This document shows, in pieces, positions 43,681 through 52,605 of a DNA stretch of 64,000 bases. Position 1 is the stretch's first letter. Every line of letters starts with the position of its first letter. The DNA is from Bordetella genomosp. 11 (lineage in GTDB: Bacteria > Pseudomonadota > Gammaproteobacteria > Burkholderiales > Burkholderiaceae_B), in the NCBI RefSeq assembly GCF_002261215.1, contig NZ_NEVS01000004.1:2976001-3040000 (forward strand). Direction: 5' to 3'. The notes below the pieces were generated by a model. The model did no database searches. It saw nothing but the letters and a program-made list of their open reading frames with translations, and was not told where the DNA came from. Both the position numbers and the translations under genes were made by a program.

Positions 43681-45764
43681 TTTCCTTCCCCTTGGTGTGC
43701 AAGTTCCACGATCAGGCTGCCGTGCGGGTCCACCCGGATACGGGCGCCGCTAGGCACCACGGTGGTCGATTCGTTCTCTTCCACGATCGCCGGGCCTGGA
43801 AACGGCCGCCCTGGCGCGATATCCGCCCGCCGGTGCACCGAAAATTCCATCCACTTGCGGGTGCGGGTGCAGAAGGCTCGCCGGGTGCCTATCTTCCCAT
43901 CGCCCTCCACGGCCCGGACCGCACCGGTCGCCGACGCGACACGGCGCTCGGCGCTGGCCGTCACGCGGAAATTCATGATCTCCAGCGGCAGGCCGTCGAA
44001 AACGCGCCCATAGAGCCGCCGATAGGTGCTCTCGAACGAGGCCCGGATGGCCGCCAGTACCGCCTCGTGGCTGCCTTCCCGGGCGAAGGTCGCCGTTACG
44101 TCGTAGCCCTGGCCCAGATACCGCATGTCGATGCTGTATTCGTAGACGATCCGCGCAGGGTCGACGGTACCGGGAAGCCGTTCGCGGCATTCCTGGAACA
44201 TCTCCGCGCACACCGCATCCAGTATTCGGGCTGACAGGTCCTTGAGCAGCATCCGGCGCGAACGCACGGCCGCGTACATCACCGGCGCCACGATCATTCC
44301 GAAGGCCGCCGCCACGCCGGCGCGCGGAGGAATCAACACGGTACGGATCCCCAGGCGGGCGGCCAGGTCGCAGGCGTGCACCGGCCCCGCGCCGCCGAAG
44401 GCCACCAGGGCGCAGGATTTCGGGTTCTCGCCCTTCTCGCTGACGTAGGCCTTGGCCGCGGAAGCCATGTTCTCGTTGACGATGGCGTGCACCCCGAATG
44501 CCGCGTCCTCCACGGAAATGCCCAGCGGCGCCGCCAGCGTCGCGTCGATGGCCCGCTCCGCGGCGGGCTTGTCCAGCGCCATGCGTCCACCCAGGAAGTG
44601 CTCGGGATCCAGATAGCCCAGCACGAGGTCGGCATCGGAAACCGTCGGATCCGTACCGCCCTGGCCGTAGCACGCCGGCCCGGGCACCGCCGAAGCGCTC
44701 TGCGGCCCCACCTGAAGGGTGCCCACCGGCGTGCGCCGGGCGATACTGCCGCCCCCCGCGCCGATCTCGATAAGATCCACCACCGAGATGCGTACCGGTA
44801 TACCGCTGCCCGGCTTGAACCGGTGCACATGCGCCACCTCGAAATCATTGGTCAGCGTCGCCTGGCCGTTCTCCACCAGCGCCAGCTTGGCTGTGGTGCC
44901 ACCCATATCGAAGGCCAGCACCTTGTCCAGGTCCGCGAGCCGGGCAAAATGCGCCGCCCCCAGCGTGCCGGCCGCGGGGCCGGATTCGATAACCTGCACC
45001 GGGAACTCGCGCGCAAAATCCACCGAATTGATGCCCCCGCTGGACATCATCATCAACATTTCGCCCTGGAAGCCCTCTTCGCGCAAACGCTGCTGCAAGC
45101 GTGACAGGTAGCGCGACGCCACCGGTTTGGCGTAGGCGTTGACCACGGTCGTGGTCGTGCGCTCGTACTCCTTCATTTCGGGCAGCACGTCGCTGGACAG
45201 GCTGACGGGGCAGCCCGGCATCATTTCCCGCACGATCTCGCTCACACGGCGTTCGTGCGAGGGATCGCGATAGGCATGCAGAAGGCAAACGGCGATCGAC
45301 TCGCAACCCTCGTCCTTCAGTCTTTGCACCGCCTCGCGCACACTGGACTCGTCCAGCGGGGACAGGACGGCCCCAGTCGCATGCAGACGTTCGTCGACCT
45401 CCATGCGCATATACCGGGGCACCAGCGGCAAGGGATACTCGATCTGCAGGTCGTAAGCATCGAAGCGCTTCTCGCGGCCGATCTCCAGCACGTCCCGGAA
45501 ACCGCGGGTCGTGATCAGACCGGTCCGGGCCCCTTTGCGCTCGATTACCGCATTGATCACAAGCGTGGTGCCGTGCACCATGACGTCCACGGCGCCCGCA
45601 TCCGGCTCGCGCTGTTCCGCCAGCGCGGCCACCCCTTGCTCGATGGCGCGCGACGGGTCGTCGGGGGTGGTCAAAGTCTTGTAGACACGCACCGCGCCGC
45701 TCGTTTCGTTCACTTCCACGAAATCCGTGAAAGTGCCCCCGATATCGCTCCCTATAGTGATCAC
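43677..45764 (-). CDS. Hydantoinase A/oxoprolinase-family ATPase subunit
   Basis: A 695-residue protein of the HyuA family. The actin/ASKHA-type nucleotide site DIGGTFTD is at residues 6-13, and DMGGTTAKLALVENG is a second phosphate motif near 300. Members hydrolyse ATP to activate a lactam or hydantoin carbonyl. It is the first gene of the hyuA-hyuB pair and is divergent from a LysR regulator 130 bp away. The true substrate (hydantoin, oxoproline or related) is not determined. Confidence 0.94.
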   Translation of the reverse strand: MITIGSDIGGTFTDFVEVNETSGAVRVYKTLTTPDDPSRAIEQGVAALAEQREPDAGAVDVMVHGTTLVINAVIERKGARTGLITTRGFRDVLEIGREKRFDAYDLQIEYPLPLVPRYMRMEVDERLHATGAVLSPLDESSVREAVQRLKDEGCESIAVCLLHAYRDPSHERRVSEIVREMMPGCPVSLSSDVLPEMKEYERTTTTVVNAYAKPVASRYLSRLQQRLREEGFQGEMLMMMSSGGINSVDFAREFPVQVIESGPAAGTLGAAHFARLADLDKVLAFDMGGTTAKLALVENGQATLTNDFEVAHVHRFKPGSGIPVRISVVDLIEIGAGGGSIARRTPVGTLQVGPQSASAVPGPACYGQGGTDPTVSDADLVLGYLDPEHFLGGRMALDKPAAERAIDATLAAPLGISVEDAAFGVHAIVNENMASAAKAYVSEKGENPKSCALVAFGGAGPVHACDLAARLGIRTVLIPPRAGVAAAFGMIVAPVMYAAVRSRRMLLKDLSARILDAVCAEMFQECRERLPGTVDPARIVYEYSIDMRYLGQGYDVTATFAREGSHEAVLAAIRASFESTYRRLYGRVFDGLPLEIMNFRVTASAERRVASATGAVRAVEGDGKIGTRRAFCTRTRKWMEFSVHRRADIAPGRPFPGPAIVEENESTTVVPSGARIRVDPHGSLIVELAHQGEGK

Positions 45765-45845
45765 AGCCTTCCTCCGTCGATTTCCATGGCGAAATCTTAG
45801 GGAGGTCCCTTGCTGTCAGGAATTCTCACGTTGCTAAAATCCACT

Positions 45846-45860
45846 TTAACTTTTTGTTAA
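45846..45860. promoter_or_regulatory. Candidate LysR operator
   Basis: TTAAC-TTTTT-GTTAA is a perfect 5-bp dyad containing the LTTR T-N11-A pattern (T45847, A45859). It lies in the 130-bp region between the divergent hydantoinase A and LysR genes, 34 bp upstream of the regulator's start. Confidence 0.5.
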
Positions 45861-45894
45861 TGCAGTCTCCTCACCATAAATAGGGGCGGGCCCG

Positions 45895-46923
45895 GTGGAC
45901 AAGCTGCGTGCGTTGGAATACTTCATTGCCGCGGCGAACGAGCGCAGCTTTACCGGCGCCGCGCGCGCACTGAATGTCAGCGTGCCCGCCGTGGCCAGGC
46001 TGGTGGGCGCCCTGGAGCAAAGGCTGGGCGTCGCCCTGTTCGACCGCACCGTCCAGGGCCTGACGCTGACATCCGACGGCGTCAATTACCTGGCGGCGTG
46101 CCGGCCGCTGCTGGAACAGATGGACGCGGCGGACGAGGCTTTGCGCAGCGGCGCGATGCGCCCGCGCGGTTCTCTGGTACTGGGCACATCCCCGATTCTT
46201 TCGCAGCATTCCATCCTGCCCGCGCTGCCTGCATTTCACGCCCGCTATCCGGACATCCAGATCGATATCCGCAATATCGACCGCATCACCGCTCCGGATG
46301 CCAGCGCCGCGGAGGTCCTGGTCCTATACGGCTGGCCAAAGCAGCCCGGCATGGTGCATCGCCACCTGGCCGATACACGCCTGATGATCTGCGCGTCCCC
46401 GCGATACTGGGAAACGCATGGAATGCCCGCCACGCTCGCCGATTTGACGCAGCATCAATGCCTGCTGTTTCGCGACCACGAAGGCACCGTCATCGATTAC
46501 TGGGAACACGAGCACGACGGCAAGACCGAAGCGGTCGCCGTCAATGGCTGGCTGATCAGCAGCCACCGGGACGTCATTCTCGACGCGGTGATCGCCGGCC
46601 AGGGCGTCGCGCGCTTCACCGACCTTTCCATACGCGAGCCATTGCGGGCCGGCCTGCTGGTCCCGGTCCTGACCGACTGGCAATCGCGGCAAGCGCCCCC
46701 GATCAATCTGCTGTATCGCTCCAATCAGCGCCGGCTGCCTCGGGTGCGCCTGTTCATCGAGTTCCTGACGGGTCTGTTTCAACGGCTGGAAACGGAGCGC
46801 GCCCCAGACCTCGCCCAACACGTCGCGGCGGAAGAACCGCACTGGTACCGCCGCCGCCACAGCCGGGCCTCCGCCACGCCGACGCCTCCCCGCAGGCCGC
46901 CCCGCGCGGGCCCCACGGTCTAG
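45895..46923 (+). CDS. LysR-family regulator of the hydantoinase operon
   Basis: A 342-residue LTTR starting at a GTG. MDKLRALEYFIAAANERSFTGAARALNVSVPAVARLVGALEQRLGVALFDRTVQGLTLT is the DNA-binding domain (1-60). The effector domain runs to about 300 and a Pro/Arg-rich tail of about 40 residues follows, longer than usual. The gene is divergent from hyuA, with an operator-like dyad between them. Confidence 0.92.
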   Translation: MDKLRALEYFIAAANERSFTGAARALNVSVPAVARLVGALEQRLGVALFDRTVQGLTLTSDGVNYLAACRPLLEQMDAADEALRSGAMRPRGSLVLGTSPILSQHSILPALPAFHARYPDIQIDIRNIDRITAPDASAAEVLVLYGWPKQPGMVHRHLADTRLMICASPRYWETHGMPATLADLTQHQCLLFRDHEGTVIDYWEHEHDGKTEAVAVNGWLISSHRDVILDAVIAGQGVARFTDLSIREPLRAGLLVPVLTDWQSRQAPPINLLYRSNQRRLPRVRLFIEFLTGLFQRLETERAPDLAQHVAAEEPHWYRRRHSRASATPTPPRRPPRAGPTV

Positions 46924-46980
46924 GGGCGCTACACACCATCCGGGCAGGTACAATCCCGTTCCTGCACCGATATGGCGCAT

Positions 46981-47069
46981 GCCCGAGTGGTGAAATTGGT
47001 AGACACAGAGGACTTAAAATCCTCCGGCTTTAATCGGCCGTACCGGTTCGATTCCGGTCTCGGGCACCA
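46981..47069 (+). tRNA. tRNA-Leu (anticodon UAA)
   Basis: An 89-nt gene with encoded CCA. Acceptor GCCCGAG/CTCGGGC, anticodon stem GAGGA/TCCTC with loop CTTAAAA, giving TAA; a long variable arm and T-loop GTTCGATTC follow. In cyanobacteria and plastids this tRNA is the host of a group I intron, but this copy is uninterrupted. It lies 57 bp after the LysR gene. Confidence 0.96.
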
Positions 47070-47071
47070 CC

Positions 47072-47093
47072 GCTTCTTCCGATCGGAAGAAGC
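47072..47093. terminator. Palindromic hairpin after tRNA-Leu(UAA)
   Basis: GCTTCTTCC-GATC-GGAAGAAGC forms a perfect 9-bp stem starting two bases after the tRNA, and faces the end of the convergent aspartate dehydrogenase gene. It could end transcripts from both sides, though no T-run follows. Confidence 0.45.
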
Positions 47094-47146
47094 CGCGCCG
47101 GTCGACGGTCGGCGCGGCAGGATGCGGATGGCCCGTGCCGCCCCTT

Positions 47147-47959
47147 CTATGTCCCGACGCGCAACGGACCGTTCAGCTTGCGCAGCACCGCCAACACGCT
47201 CTGCGCGGTGATCCGGCCGGTTTTGGGATTTTCCGAAGGAATGTTCTGGATCTCCATCGAGAAAGATGCGGAATCCGAATCCACCTCGACGCGATGGATA
47301 TTGCGTTCCAGCTTGGGATCGGCCCAGATTTCCAGGGTCGTGCGGTCCGGCCCGATGCCGGCCAGCGAGACGCTGACGGCCACGTTCAGGTTGGCGGGAA
47401 AGCCGATCGCCGCCTCGCGCGGGGATCCGCGGAATACCAGTGTCGGCTCGGTGATGCCGGAAATGTCGATGCCGTGCGTTTCCAGGTAAGGTGCTCCCAG
47501 CAGACCGCGCACGGGCTTGCGGGTAATCATGGTGACGGCGTGGATCCGGCCTTCGGCCGCGGCCGTCAGGGCGTCCAGCCCCAGGATGGCGCCGGACGGA
47601 ACGAGTATCTGACCCTGGCTGGCACGCGCCAGCTCGATCAGGTCCGGGTGCGACAGCAGTGCGCCCGAACTAAGGACGACGACCTTCTTGCCCGCCTGCA
47701 GCAGGGGACGCACGGCTTGCTCGAACACGGCCGCCGGGGCGCATTCGACCACCACGTCGCACAGGGATTCCAGGCCGTCCAGCGTGGTGAACAACGGCGG
47801 CTGACCCTTCCATTCGAAGGCGGCGTGGCGACGCGGATCGCGTACCGCGATCGCGGCCAGCGAAAGTCCGGGCACCGCACCGGCGTCCAGCGACCTGGCC
47901 ACCGATTGGCCGATGGCGCCGAAACCGGCGATGCCGACACGAATTCCGTTCATATGCAT
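47147..47959 (-). CDS. nadX: L-aspartate dehydrogenase (NadX-like)
   Basis: A 270-residue NAD(P)-dependent enzyme making iminoaspartate/oxaloacetate from aspartate. The Rossmann motif GIAGFGAIGQSVA starts at about residue 9. FPANLNVAVSVSLAGIGPDRTTLEIWADPKLERNIHRVEVDS is the conserved C-terminal core, with the family's proposed catalytic His in RNIHRV. In bacteria the enzyme can start NAD synthesis or support aspartate catabolism. It lies downstream of a LysR and a Bug gene on the same strand, so a catabolic role linked to uptake of an aspartate-like acid is likely. Confidence 0.9.
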   Translation of the reverse strand: MHMNGIRVGIAGFGAIGQSVARSLDAGAVPGLSLAAIAVRDPRRHAAFEWKGQPPLFTTLDGLESLCDVVVECAPAAVFEQAVRPLLQAGKKVVVLSSGALLSHPDLIELARASQGQILVPSGAILGLDALTAAAEGRIHAVTMITRKPVRGLLGAPYLETHGIDISGITEPTLVFRGSPREAAIGFPANLNVAVSVSLAGIGPDRTTLEIWADPKLERNIHRVEVDSDSASFSMEIQNIPSENPKTGRITAQSVLAVLRKLNGPLRVGT

Positions 47960-48043
47960 TCCTGGTTCAAAGTTGGAAAATGAGGCCCGCGGAACCAGAC
48001 CGGCCGATTCGATCCCGCGCAGCGATATGAAAAGGCGCGCGCA

Positions 48044-49054
48044 TCATGGGCCGCGCTCCGGCGCCTCGGCGAGGGCGCGCTCGCTGGCCCCTTCTTGCAG
48101 GGAGGCGCGCGCTTCGGCCAGCACCCAGGCGCGAAAAGTCTGGATGGCGGGCCGCTCCAGCGACACGGCCTCCGCCAGCAGGTAGTATTCGCCCGCGCTT
48201 TTGACGGGCCGCTCGGGACGGTATGGCACGACGAGTTCGCCGCGCCCGGGGTAGCCATCGATCAGCACGTCGGGAACCAGCGCGACACCCTTATGCTCCT
48301 GCGCGGCGCGCAAGGCAATATAGAAGTGGCCGACGTCCAGGCCCGGCCGGCGCGCCGGCAGCGACCCGCCCTGCGCGCGCAACCAGTCGCGCCAGGCGTT
48401 CGGCCGGCTGGCGGTATGGATGAGTTGGAAGGTGGTCAGGTCGGAAAGCGACTCGACGGGGCCTCCCTGTTCGTACAGCCGCCGCGACATCACGGGCACC
48501 AGCACGTCGTCGAACAGGTAGTCGGCGCAAATGCCATCCCAGCGCTGCACCAGGGTCAGGTCTATTCCGGGCAGCCCGCGCGGATAATGGCGGCCGGCCA
48601 GGGGACCGACGCGGATGGCGATATCGACGCCGTCGGCCTGCATGTCCAGCGGACGGATATCGGAAACCACGCGGACTTCGATATGGCGATGGGTGGAGGT
48701 GAAGGACGCCAGCCGCGGCATGAGCCAGAGCTGTCCGATGGTCGGAATCGTGCTTACGATCAGCACCTCGTTGCGATCGCGATCCAGCATCTGCCGGGTT
48801 GCGTTCTCCAGGTCGGACAGCACGCGGCGGCACGCCTCGAAGTACTGGATGCCGTCGGCCGTGAGCTCCACCTTGCGCGACTGTCGCACGAACAGCTTCT
48901 TGCCCAGGTAGGCTTCCAGCTTGCGCACTTGCAGGCTGACCGCGCTTTGCGTCACCGCCAGCTCATCGGCTGCGAGCGTGAAGGAACCATGACGGGCCGC
49001 GGCCTCGAACGATCGGACGGAAGACAAGGAAGGCAGATTGCGCGTAAAGGCCAT
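48044..49054 (-). CDS. LysR-family regulator, GcvA-like
   Basis: A 336-residue LTTR. RNLPSLSSVRSFEAAARHGSFTLAADELAVTQSAVSLQVRKLEAYLGKKLFVR is the GcvA-type N-terminal domain. The effector domain has the typical IRVGPLAGRHYPRGLPGIDLTLVQRWDG segment. The ATG at 49054 is preferred over an in-frame TTG at 49060 because GGAG is better spaced. It lies between a Bug gene (35 bp upstream) and aspartate dehydrogenase (84 bp downstream), all on the minus strand. Confidence 0.92.
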   Translation of the reverse strand: MAFTRNLPSLSSVRSFEAAARHGSFTLAADELAVTQSAVSLQVRKLEAYLGKKLFVRQSRKVELTADGIQYFEACRRVLSDLENATRQMLDRDRNEVLIVSTIPTIGQLWLMPRLASFTSTHRHIEVRVVSDIRPLDMQADGVDIAIRVGPLAGRHYPRGLPGIDLTLVQRWDGICADYLFDDVLVPVMSRRLYEQGGPVESLSDLTTFQLIHTASRPNAWRDWLRAQGGSLPARRPGLDVGHFYIALRAAQEHKGVALVPDVLIDGYPGRGELVVPYRPERPVKSAGEYYLLAEAVSLERPAIQTFRAWVLAEARASLQEGASERALAEAPERGP

Positions 49055-49089
49055 CGACAACCTGCTCCACGGCGTTATGGTGACCGGCG

Positions 49090-50076
49090 TTATTGCATTT
49101 CAATATGGGCGTCCTTGATGACACCCGCCCAGGTAACGTTCTCTTCCTGCACGTAGCGGGCGAACGCCTGCCGGTCCATCGGCAGCGGATCGATGCCCCC
49201 CGCGCGGAACTTGGCCTGCAGCTCGGGGGATTTCATCGCGGCGGTCAGCGCGGCACTCAATTTGGCGACGATGGGTTCCGGCGTACCGGCGGCCACGAAC
49301 AGGCCGAACCAGGTGCTGGCATTGTAGTCGACCCCTAGTTCCTTCAGGGTCGGCACATCGGGCAAGGCGGCCGAGCGCACGTCCGTCGTGATGGCCAAAG
49401 GCCGCACGCGACCGGCCTTGACGTTGCCTAGCGTGGTGGGCAGGGGATCCACGAGCAGGGCGATCTGGCCGCCGATCAGGTCGACCGTGGCCGGGGCGCC
49501 GCCCTTGTACGGGATATGGCGGAAATGCGTGCCCGCGCGGATGTTCAGCAACTCGGCCTGCATGTGGTGGCTGGTGCCGAAGCCGGCGGAGCCATAGTCC
49601 AGCGACCCCGGCTTGGCCTTGTCTGCCGCCACCAGGTCGGCGAACTTCTTGTAAGGAGAATTGGCCGACACGATGACGACGCTGGGCACGGAAGCGATAC
49701 CGCCGACCGCGATCAGGTCCTTGGACGTGTAACCCGCGCTCTTGTACAGGTGCGGCGCCACCGCCATCGTGCTGGCTGCGCCCAGCAACAAGGTATAGCC
49801 GTCGGCCGGGCTGTTGAGCGCCGAAACGGTGCCTATCGTGCCCCCGGCGCCCGGCTTGTTCTCAATGACGATGTTGCCTTTCAGCGTCGCCGACATCGCA
49901 TTGAACAACTCACGACCGATGATGTCGTTGATGCCGCCCGCCGGAAAAGGCACGACGGCGCGAACGGGTCGGGACGGATAGTCGTCCTGCGCCCTGGCCG
50001 CGCCGGGCAGGACCAGGGCGGAAAGCGCGGCACACAATCCGACGCCAAGGGCGAGCAATCGCTGGGTGATACGCAT
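49090..50076 (-). CDS. Bug-family (TTT) periplasmic substrate-binding protein
   Basis: A 328-residue receptor with a Sec signal peptide (MRITQRLLALGVGLCAALSALVLPGAARAQDDYP). Landmarks: VVPFPAGGINDIIGRELFNAMSATL, SPADGYTLLLGAAST, HIPYKGGAPATVDLIGGQIAL. It is the first gene of a probable Bug-LysR-nadX unit. The start at MRITQ is preferred over a codon 16 residues upstream that would precede the signal peptide. Confidence 0.94.
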   Translation of the reverse strand: MRITQRLLALGVGLCAALSALVLPGAARAQDDYPSRPVRAVVPFPAGGINDIIGRELFNAMSATLKGNIVIENKPGAGGTIGTVSALNSPADGYTLLLGAASTMAVAPHLYKSAGYTSKDLIAVGGIASVPSVVIVSANSPYKKFADLVAADKAKPGSLDYGSAGFGTSHHMQAELLNIRAGTHFRHIPYKGGAPATVDLIGGQIALLVDPLPTTLGNVKAGRVRPLAITTDVRSAALPDVPTLKELGVDYNASTWFGLFVAAGTPEPIVAKLSAALTAAMKSPELQAKFRAGGIDPLPMDRQAFARYVQEENVTWAGVIKDAHIEMQ

Positions 50077-50257
50077 GTTGGAACTCCGCGGTTGGGCTGG
50101 CGCCGGACGGCGGCCAGTGAGCAACGGCGAGTCTAGAAGCCTCGGCGGCGGGTGGCAAACGACTAAAAGACGGCCGAGCGCGAGAAAATCTTATGCACCA
50201 GCCTGGACATCGGCACCATACCGGGGCCCGATTGCCGTCGTGCTCAGCCGCCCGGAA

Positions 50258-51463
50258 CTACGACCCTTCGCCTGTGGCACTAAGGTGGTGCTGGTCAGAG
50301 CGGCGATGCGCCATGATCGCAGCTGACAGTCCCAATGTCGCTGCGATCCCTCCGATCAGGAAGACCACACCGTATCCAAAGTGGTCCGCTAGCAGACCCG
50401 TTACCGGTCCGGTTGCGCCATAAGCCAGATCCTGGAAGGCAGCGAAGCCGCCAACTGCAGTGCCACGCAGCTGCGGTGGCATACCCTTGACCACTTCGGA
50501 GCCCATCGCGGGGAATACCATCGAGCAGCCCAAGCCGGTCAGCAAGGCCCCTGCCAAGGCCAGGCCTGGGCCGGGGGCAAGCCACAGTAAATACTGGCCC
50601 ACGGCTTCAACAATCAGCGAAACCATGGCCACGGGTGTACCCCCGATCTTGTCCGGCAGATGCCCGAACAGCAGCCTCACTGCCACGAATCCCCCGCCGA
50701 AACAAGTCAATCCAAGGCCTGCATACGGCCAGCCACGGCTAAGGAAGTACAACGAAATGAAGGCGGCGAGCGCGGCGAATCCTACGCCCTGCAAGCAGAC
50801 AGCCGCCCCGGGCAGCCAGATGCGGCCCAGGATGCGCCAGAACGAGTCACGCCGGCCGGCTTCCGGTTGAACTTCCGGCAGGCCGCGTACCATGCAGGCA
50901 CCGAGCAGCGGCAATGCGGCGCATACCGCCATCAGACCCGAAAAACCGGTGGCATGGAGCAACGACAGGCCCAATGGCCCACCGACAGCGAACGCTCCGT
51001 ACATCGCGGCGCCTACCAGCGCCATAACCTTGCCCGATCTCGCGGATCCCATCAAACCGATACCCCAGCTAATCGAGGCCACGATCACCAAGCTTTCGCC
51101 CAGGCCCAGCAGTAGTCGGCCAACGAGAAGCGCGCCATACGCCAGTGCGCCGTGCAAGCCCGGCGTGGCGGACGCCAGGCACAGTAGGCAAGCGGCCACA
51201 TAGATGAACAAGCCGCGCAGCATGGCAAAACGACTGCCGCGTCGATCCGCCAGGCCGCCCGAAAAATTGCGTGTAAGAATCGTAGAAAAAAAGGCGATGC
51301 CGACGGCAAGGCCGCCAGCCGCGTTGCTCATGCCGAGGTCGCGCGTCACGTAGACGGGCACCGCGGGCAGGGCCATGGCGACGGCGAGGTAGGAAAGAAA
51401 AAGCGCCAGTGTGGTGATGATCAGGCGCCGCTGGGCAAGGGAGAGATCGGGGATATCAGACAT
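50258..51463 (-). CDS. MFS transporter (YfcJ/YhhS-like)
   Basis: A 401-residue membrane protein with twelve hydrophobic segments. The N-terminal MSDIPDLSLAQRRLIITTLALFLSYLAVAMALPAVPVYVTRDLGMSNAAGGLAVGIAF and the loop NFSGGLADRRGSRFAMLRG match the YfcJ/YhhS-type MFS carriers, thought to be exporters. Substrate unknown. The ATG at 51463 is chosen; two TTG codons precede it. It stands apart from the Bug gene by 181 bp. Confidence 0.88.
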   Translation of the reverse strand: MSDIPDLSLAQRRLIITTLALFLSYLAVAMALPAVPVYVTRDLGMSNAAGGLAVGIAFFSTILTRNFSGGLADRRGSRFAMLRGLFIYVAACLLCLASATPGLHGALAYGALLVGRLLLGLGESLVIVASISWGIGLMGSARSGKVMALVGAAMYGAFAVGGPLGLSLLHATGFSGLMAVCAALPLLGACMVRGLPEVQPEAGRRDSFWRILGRIWLPGAAVCLQGVGFAALAAFISLYFLSRGWPYAGLGLTCFGGGFVAVRLLFGHLPDKIGGTPVAMVSLIVEAVGQYLLWLAPGPGLALAGALLTGLGCSMVFPAMGSEVVKGMPPQLRGTAVGGFAAFQDLAYGATGPVTGLLADHFGYGVVFLIGGIAATLGLSAAIMAHRRSDQHHLSATGEGS

Positions 51464-51723
51464 CAACAAGCCGTCCTGTCGTGGAACATGGCCTGACGAT
51501 CATGGGAAGGGAGGCAAGACAACGCACCCCGTACCCAATGGGTCAGTGGCTGGAAACGCGTTGATTGACGTTCACGCTTACGCCGTCCCGGCCACCGCGG
51601 CCTCGACAGCGGGCCGCATGCTAGCTAGCCCGGACCGCGAACCGGCCAGGACAGGGGCGGTATGACAACCGTTTGGCCGGCCGAGTTCAACATTAAACGC
51701 CGCCGCCGGAGCGGCCGCGGAGG

Positions 51724-52353
51724 TCAGGAATGCCGGTAAGGTGCACGGCGCGTGATTTTCCATACTCGAGCTGGCGGCACATTCCACATGACCGTGGCAG
51801 TGCATGCAGCGCGCAGACCCAACCGATCCAGCAGCCGCTGTGAAACCGGGCAGAGCCATCCATAGGAAAACAGGTACAGCGCGCCACCAGGGCGCATTTG
51901 AGAGAATACGCGGCACAGCAGCCTCATCCTGGCGTTCGCCGACATGTTCAACAGCGGAAGGCCCGATATCGTTGCACCGATGTGGCCGCGCACGCCCTCT
52001 GGAAGCACCATGCGCCGCGCATCGCATTCGTACACCTTTGTGCCCGGAAACGCATGGCGCAGGCGGCACGCGAAGTCATGATTGAGCTCCACCAAGTGAA
52101 GCTGATGCGACGGTATGCCACGCTTAAGGAGAGGACGGGTGAATGAGCCGGTACCGCTGCCGAGCTCCAGTACCGGGGCATCACAGGCATTCACGCCAAG
52201 AACTATAGCCCGCGCAAGCGCTGAGCCGGACGGCAGGATGGCGCCCACCGTGCGCGGTGCACGACACCAGTTGCGGATGAATTGGAGACGTTCGGCGACG
52301 AACGGCACACACACGCTTCCCAGGATTGGGGGCATCGTTCGAAATATGGGCAT
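51724..52353 (-). CDS. Class I SAM-dependent methyltransferase, PmtA-like
   Basis: A 209-residue Rossmann methyltransferase. The AdoMet motif VLELGSGTGSFTRPLL is near residue 62, and LVELNHDFACRL supplies the acidic loop. FIRNWCRAPRTVGAILPSGSALARAI at the N-terminus is typical of phospholipid N-methyltransferases and related rRNA-adenine-dimethylase-like enzymes, which methylate phosphatidylethanolamine at the membrane. The activity is inferred from family similarity. It is flanked by gaps of about 250 bp, so it is probably monocistronic. Confidence 0.8.
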   Translation of the reverse strand: MPIFRTMPPILGSVCVPFVAERLQFIRNWCRAPRTVGAILPSGSALARAIVLGVNACDAPVLELGSGTGSFTRPLLKRGIPSHQLHLVELNHDFACRLRHAFPGTKVYECDARRMVLPEGVRGHIGATISGLPLLNMSANARMRLLCRVFSQMRPGGALYLFSYGWLCPVSQRLLDRLGLRAACTATVMWNVPPARVWKITRRAPYRHS

Positions 52354-52605
52354 CACTACGTCCCTTCAGTTGAAAATAGCGAAATGTCGATACTGGCCCT
52401 CCCACCGACCGGAGGACTAGCGCGAGGATCCGACAACGTGAATATCTTTATCCATTACTCGACGGCCACCAGCTTAGCGTCAATAACTTAGCGATAAATT
52501 AGGAAGGGGACGGCTGGATCGTCCCTCAGCTCGTCTAGGCCGACGCGAAGCCTGCTCCGTGAAAGGCGGATGAAATCCAATACTATGCGTCAAGCGCGGA
52601 TCGAC

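Noticed and set aside
41881..44013. Long plus-strand frame opposite the hydantoinase genes
   Set aside because: Antisense shadow; hydantoinase A and B are clearly the coding strand.
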